A DNA stretch of 8,208 nucleotides, taken from positions 1 to 8,208 of the forward strand of contig JAUQYY010000412.1 in the NCBI GenBank assembly GCA_030587505.1. The letters run 5' to 3'. This stretch comes from Candidatus Sigynarchaeota archaeon (GTDB taxonomy: Archaea; Asgardarchaeota; Jordarchaeia; Jordarchaeales; Jordarchaeaceae). Positions 5,148 to 8,208 of this stretch are shown here, piece by piece. The notes under the pieces are model-generated. The model was not told the DNA's origin, did not search any database, and was given only the letters and a program-made list of their open reading frames with translations. How positions within the stretch are numbered: position 1 is the stretch's first letter; every line of letters starts with the position of its first letter. The translations under genes were made by a program, and so were the position numbers.

Positions 5148-6224
5148 CTATTTAAAACAGTCCCAGTAGCCTCTTAAGGTTAACTTGATTTCCTCAATGA
5201 CCCTCGATTTCGTGTACTCCAAGATTTTTGGGTCTTCCAGCCATGAGGGCGGCTCGATGGGTTCAGGTAGGGTTCTGTCTATGCCAGCGAGGCCGAGGAT
5301 TATGGAAACCCAAGCGTAGGGCAGAACGATTGGATTATAGCCGCTTCCGATGAAGTCCAGCTCTTTCCCTCCGCACAGCTCCTCAGACATTCTACGCACA
5401 TAGTCTCCAATCATGTTGAAACCCCTCATGGGGAGACCGAGGTTGGTGAGCGAGTCAGCGAAATGAGGATCGCTTCCTCCGTTCCTGAAAATTATCTGAG
5501 GCTTAAATTCACGCGCTAAGGGCACAAAGATCTCCTCCATAACCAATGTGTAAACATCGTAACCCGAACCCGGAGGGACTGGAACGCACACAGTGTAGCC
5601 TTCACCCTCCCCTGAGCCTATCTCCCAAATGAAGCCTTTCCCCGGATACAGTGTTCTGGGGTCCTGGTGAATGGAAATGAAAAGAACCCTGGGCTCCTCG
5701 TAGAAAATATCCTCCGTCCCGTTGCCCGCGTGCGCATCGGTGTCTATAATGAGGATACGCTTAAGCTTGTACTTCTCCAAGAGCATCTTGGCGGCGATCG
5801 CAACATCATTGTAGATGCAGAATCCTCCCCCGTAATCCACACCAGCGTGGTGCATCCCCCCACCGATGACCACAGCTTTTGAAGCATCACCTCTCATAAC
5901 CCTTTCAGCACCCTCAAGAGCAGCCCCAACCACCAGCTTGGCCTGCTCATCCATCCCCGGAGAGAGGGGGGTGTCTAGTGTCAGAAAACCGCTCCTCGCC
6001 GCGGTCTTCTTAACATAATCAACATAGAGAGGATCATGAACCAGTAACAATTCCTCGTCGGTGCAGTACCTGGGCTCCACGATTTCGAATCTCGATCTCT
6101 CCCTCAGAAGCTCCTCCCTGAAACGTTCAATAAAATTGATGAATCGATCCCCCCTGAAAGGGTGCCCGGGGCCGAAGTCATACTTCCCCATTTCTTCACT
6201 GAACATGATATCGATCTCTCCCAT
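5148..6224 (-). CDS. Zinc-dependent histone deacetylase / acetylpolyamine amidohydrolase family protein, 358 aa
   Basis: This arginase-fold deacetylase hydrolyses acetamides such as acetyl-lysine or acetylpolyamine using one zinc ion. The active-site parts are in order: GGGMHHA with the His125/His126 pair, GFCIYND (134-140), DTDAHAGNGT with zinc ligands Asp163 and His165, NGGSD with the third ligand Asp252, and SGYNP with the catalytic Tyr296. All essential residues are present and the length fits single-domain members. The usual HHGNGT is HAGNGT here, and FRNGGSD replaces the commoner SAGFD, so it is a divergent branch. Natural substrates could be acetylated chromatin proteins, other proteins, acetylpolyamines or small acetamides. 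ATG 6224 has GGGAG eight bases upstream. The only nearby TATA candidate, GTTTTAGGG (6280-6272), is weak. The RNA methyltransferase gene follows on the same strand. Confidence 0.9.
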   Translation of the reverse strand: MGEIDIMFSEEMGKYDFGPGHPFRGDRFINFIERFREELLRERSRFEIVEPRYCTDEELLLVHDPLYVDYVKKTAARSGFLTLDTPLSPGMDEQAKLVVGAALEGAERVMRGDASKAVVIGGGMHHAGVDYGGGFCIYNDVAIAAKMLLEKYKLKRILIIDTDAHAGNGTEDIFYEEPRVLFISIHQDPRTLYPGKGFIWEIGSGEGEGYTVCVPVPPGSGYDVYTLVMEEIFVPLAREFKPQIIFRNGGSDPHFADSLTNLGLPMRGFNMIGDYVRRMSEELCGGKELDFIGSGYNPIVLPYAWVSIILGLAGIDRTLPEPIEPPSWLEDPKILEYTKSRVIEEIKLTLRGYWDCFK

Positions 6225-6311
6225 ACCAACAACTCCCGAACAGTATCTCCCAACTTTCCCAACCTAGAATCCCTAAAACTATGTCTAGACTAGCTCCGCC
6301 TCTAAAGCGAC

Positions 6312-6369
6312 TTCGCGTCATCTAAAGTGGGGTCATGGCCTGCGGTTCGTTTCGCGTCGTCTCCAGTGG
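6312..6369. repeat. Imperfect 19-base direct repeat, 39 bases apart
   Basis: TTCGCGTCATCTAAAGTGG (6312-6330) and TTCGCGTCGTCTCCAGTGG (6351-6369) agree at 16 of 19 positions. The end of the unit recurs as TTAAAGTGG at 6428-6436. Repeated sites in a divergent promoter region suggest a regulator binding site, though no protein can be named. Confidence 0.45.
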
Positions 6370-6531
6370 TTATGCGCTGAGTATCGTCCTTTTACGCGAC
6401 GGGTTCGATGAACTTCCACTATTTCCGTTAAAGTGGTTCTCTTTTTGTATTTTACGCATAAAATCGTCTTATTAAACCGTATTCACAAGCATCCCTTCCA
6501 TGATATGGTTGTTCGTGGTTTTTGCAACATT

Positions 6532-6545
6532 CAAAAACTTTATCA
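6532..6545 (+). promoter_or_regulatory. BRE/TATA promoter of the transglutaminase-like gene
   Basis: CAAAAACTTTATCA matches an A-rich BRE followed by a TATA box. The predicted start near 6567 leaves a ~39-base leader with a weak GGTGA ribosome binding site (6597-6601). A second TATA candidate, TTTTTAA at 6562-6568, would leave only about 15 bases. Confidence 0.4.
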
Positions 6546-6605
6546 TTATTAATGACGATACTTTTTAACTAAGGGAAAGCAAAACACTTTCTCGTTGGTG
6601 AAGAG

Positions 6606-8208
6606 ATGGTCTCCAGAAAGAAAGCCGGCATAGCTATTGCGCTCAGCCTCCTGTTGGTTCTAAGCCTAGGGGGAACGTACCTCTTCCTGAGCAACTATCA
6701 GAACCCCCTTGTGCAGCAGGCGCTCAACTACATTACCGTGTCAAACATTCGACAGATATACTATCCCTGGATAACGCCAATCACAACAAGCATAAACCTT
6801 CCCGAAATCCCGCAGGACTGGTACAACGACATGTTCGACATACCCGAAGACCTTCCCAACGTGACTCTGCCAAACTTTACCGGCGTTCCCCCCATAGAAA
6901 TGTTTGACTACGGGCTCTTAGACCCGAACGCCGTAATGATGGTAGTTCACCCCAATGATACTTCTGCTCCAACGAGATACTGGAGGCTGGAGGCCTACGA
7001 CTATTACAACATGGACTGGAATAAAACACTGACTGCCTCTTATCCATACAATCCCAGTAGTGTTCCAAGTGACGCGGACTACTTATACACGGTTTATATG
7101 AACTTCACCCACTCAGCCTCAGCGTCCACCATGATTCCGGCACTGTTCCCGAATTACACGATAGTGGATGCGGGACAGTACAGGATTGGAACCGTGCAGG
7201 GAGACCTCACCTCCTTCAACATCACCATGGACGAGTACAACAGCACTTATCTCAACGGCTACTACACAGGCGCCGGTCTCTCAACACTCAACTACACAGT
7301 TGCGGGGTACTCCATCAACCTAGATGTGATCAACGACACCGCAGATACCCCTGACCAGACACCGTTCTACATACGTGATATTTACACTCAGGTTCCGCCC
7401 TACCTCTCGGCGAACAGCACCTTCATAGATTTCGTGAACAGCATAGACGCCAGCGGCACTGTTTATCAAACCGCCCTGAACGTCATGTCCCGCCTAACCA
7501 GCGGCGAATACACCTATAACGCGAGCATACTTCTGGTTGGCGGGGGGCCACCCGAAGGCGTTGACCCTGTCATATGGTTCCTGCAAGAGAAGCAGGGGAT
7601 ATGTGTTCACTTCGCCAGCACGTTCGTCATGACGCTTAGAGAGCTTGGCATCTCAGCCAGACTCGTGGTCGGATTCCTAGGGGGCGAGATAACCGTAGAT
7701 CCCCAGTTGGGACTTGTTCACATTATAAGAGCCATTAACGCTCACGCCTGGGCTGAGGTCTGGGTGCCATCAACCCAGGGAGAAGGCCAGTGGGTTCAGT
7801 TCGACCCAACACCCGGACCCGCACAAAACGGAACAAACCCAGACCCCAACGTTCAGAGCGCCTATCAACTCATACTCAACGCCTCACCATCAATTGTGCC
7901 CCGAAACACGCAGATCACAATCAACGCAACCCTAACAAACGCAACCTCTGGAGACCCAATCGAAGGTGCTAATGTTTCGTTCTACACCTTTGACCCCGTA
8001 ACCCTCACCAAAACATTCATCGGAAACGACATAACCAACGCAAGCGGCGTCGCCCAGGTCACCACCCAGCTTGATACCAGCTACAGAGTCGGACCCATAA
8101 TATTTCTAGCCGAAGCTTACAACCAGACGATCTCCTCCTCCCCGCTCGTTTCAAACTACACCCAGATACTTCTAAACGGCAGCTCCCAAATAGACGGTAT
8201 GACCGCCA
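6606..8208 (+). CDS. Membrane-anchored extracellular transglutaminase-like protein (TgpA-like), 3' end outside window
   Basis: The frame is open from the ATG to the window edge (534 codons, no stop), so the C-terminus is missing. Residues 1-7 (MVSRKKA) are basic and 8-28 hydrophobic: a signal anchor or signal peptide with the rest outside the cell. A segment YWRLEAYDYYNMDW (125-138) resembles the YWR...YD.Y...W stretch of TgpA/DUF3488 transglutaminases. The catalytic core is at ~318-405, with the papain-like triad Cys333 (GICVHFAS), His380 (AHAWAEVW) and Asp400 (FDPTP). From ~420 an Ig-like/Big-type beta domain follows (LTNATSGDPIEGANVSFY, then TNASGVAQV). About 21 N-x-S/T sequons are spread over the outer part, fitting a heavily N-glycosylated surface protein. 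It may be a protease, a cross-linking enzyme or an amidase; the sequence does not decide. A C-terminal membrane helix may lie beyond the window. GGTGA lies four bases before the ATG. Confidence 0.88.
   Translation, partial: MVSRKKAGIAIALSLLLVLSLGGTYLFLSNYQNPLVQQALNYITVSNIRQIYYPWITPITTSINLPEIPQDWYNDMFDIPEDLPNVTLPNFTGVPPIEMFDYGLLDPNAVMMVVHPNDTSAPTRYWRLEAYDYYNMDWNKTLTASYPYNPSSVPSDADYLYTVYMNFTHSASASTMIPALFPNYTIVDAGQYRIGTVQGDLTSFNITMDEYNSTYLNGYYTGAGLSTLNYTVAGYSINLDVINDTADTPDQTPFYIRDIYTQVPPYLSANSTFIDFVNSIDASGTVYQTALNVMSRLTSGEYTYNASILLVGGGPPEGVDPVIWFLQEKQGICVHFASTFVMTLRELGISARLVVGFLGGEITVDPQLGLVHIIRAINAHAWAEVWVPSTQGEGQWVQFDPTPGPAQNGTNPDPNVQSAYQLILNASPSIVPRNTQITINATLTNATSGDPIEGANVSFYTFDPVTLTKTFIGNDITNASGVAQVTTQLDTSYRVGPIIFLAEAYNQTISSSPLVSNYTQILLNGSSQIDGMTA

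Larger units (their letters stand above)
6225..6605. other. Divergent intergenic region between deacetylase and transglutaminase genes
   Basis: Both flanking genes start here and point away from each other. The left part (6300-6420) is richer in GC and holds an imperfect 19-base direct repeat. The right part is AT-rich, with a short inverted repeat (ATTTTA-CGCA-TAAAAT, 6449-6464) and the transglutaminase promoter. A 22-codon frame at 6500 lacks a ribosome binding site. No RNA gene was recognised. Confidence 0.5.

Noticed and set aside
6500..6568. A 22-codon hydrophobic micro-frame beginning MIWLFVVFA
   Set aside because: There is no ribosome binding site, and it overlaps the transglutaminase promoter and TATA boxes, so it is likely chance in AT-rich sequence.
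7790..7972. Plus-strand 60-codon Arg/Asn/Thr-rich frame
   Set aside because: It is an alternate frame inside the transglutaminase gene, whose triad and Ig-like domain continue through it.

Overview
The window looks archaeal. Several starts are preceded by TATA-like boxes with purine-rich BRE-like sequence upstream and by GGAGG-type ribosome binding sites. GTG starts are used, intergenic T-tracts suggest archaeal termination, and the proteins are archaeal in flavour: double zinc ribbon plus longin/roadblock-like domain, AbrB/ACT-like small protein, and a heavily N-glycosylatable surface transglutaminase. No rRNA or other marker fixes the lineage. A TACK or Asgard relative such as Bathyarchaeia is a guess from gene content.

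Layout. 1-989 (minus): an SCP2 lipid-binding protein (989-642, GTG start), followed downstream by a small AbrB/ACT-like protein (422-15) with its own TATA box, a palindrome near the start site and short tandem repeats upstream. 990-1295: AT-rich divergent promoter region. 1296-2337 (plus): two hot-dog fold proteins in a tight operon, a probable enoyl/3-hydroxyacyl-CoA (de)hydratase split into a non-catalytic and a catalytic subunit. 2338-2732: a 395-base convergent gap without a convincing gene but with several compact hairpins. 2733-3536 (minus): zinc ribbon/longin-like protein. 3537-3742: gap with two abutting hairpins between TTGTACA repeats. 3743-6224 (minus): an RsmB-like NusB-Nsun RNA cytosine methyltransferase downstream of a zinc-dependent histone deacetylase-family enzyme. 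6225-6605: divergent promoter region with imperfect repeats. 6606-8208 (plus): the first 534 residues of a membrane-anchored extracellular transglutaminase-like protein, running off the end.

Working together: the hydratase pair and the divergent SCP2 protein suggest an acyl-CoA or lipid module. They are two of the three domains fused in the eukaryotic peroxisomal multifunctional enzyme type 2 (HSD17B4). The deacetylase and RNA methyltransferase are co-oriented and close, but each may have its own promoter. The transglutaminase gene is divergent from them and belongs to the cell envelope. No CRISPR array, tRNA, rRNA, intact insertion sequence or obvious defence system was seen. The most curious parts are the uncharacterised zinc ribbon/longin-like protein and the structured intergenic regions.
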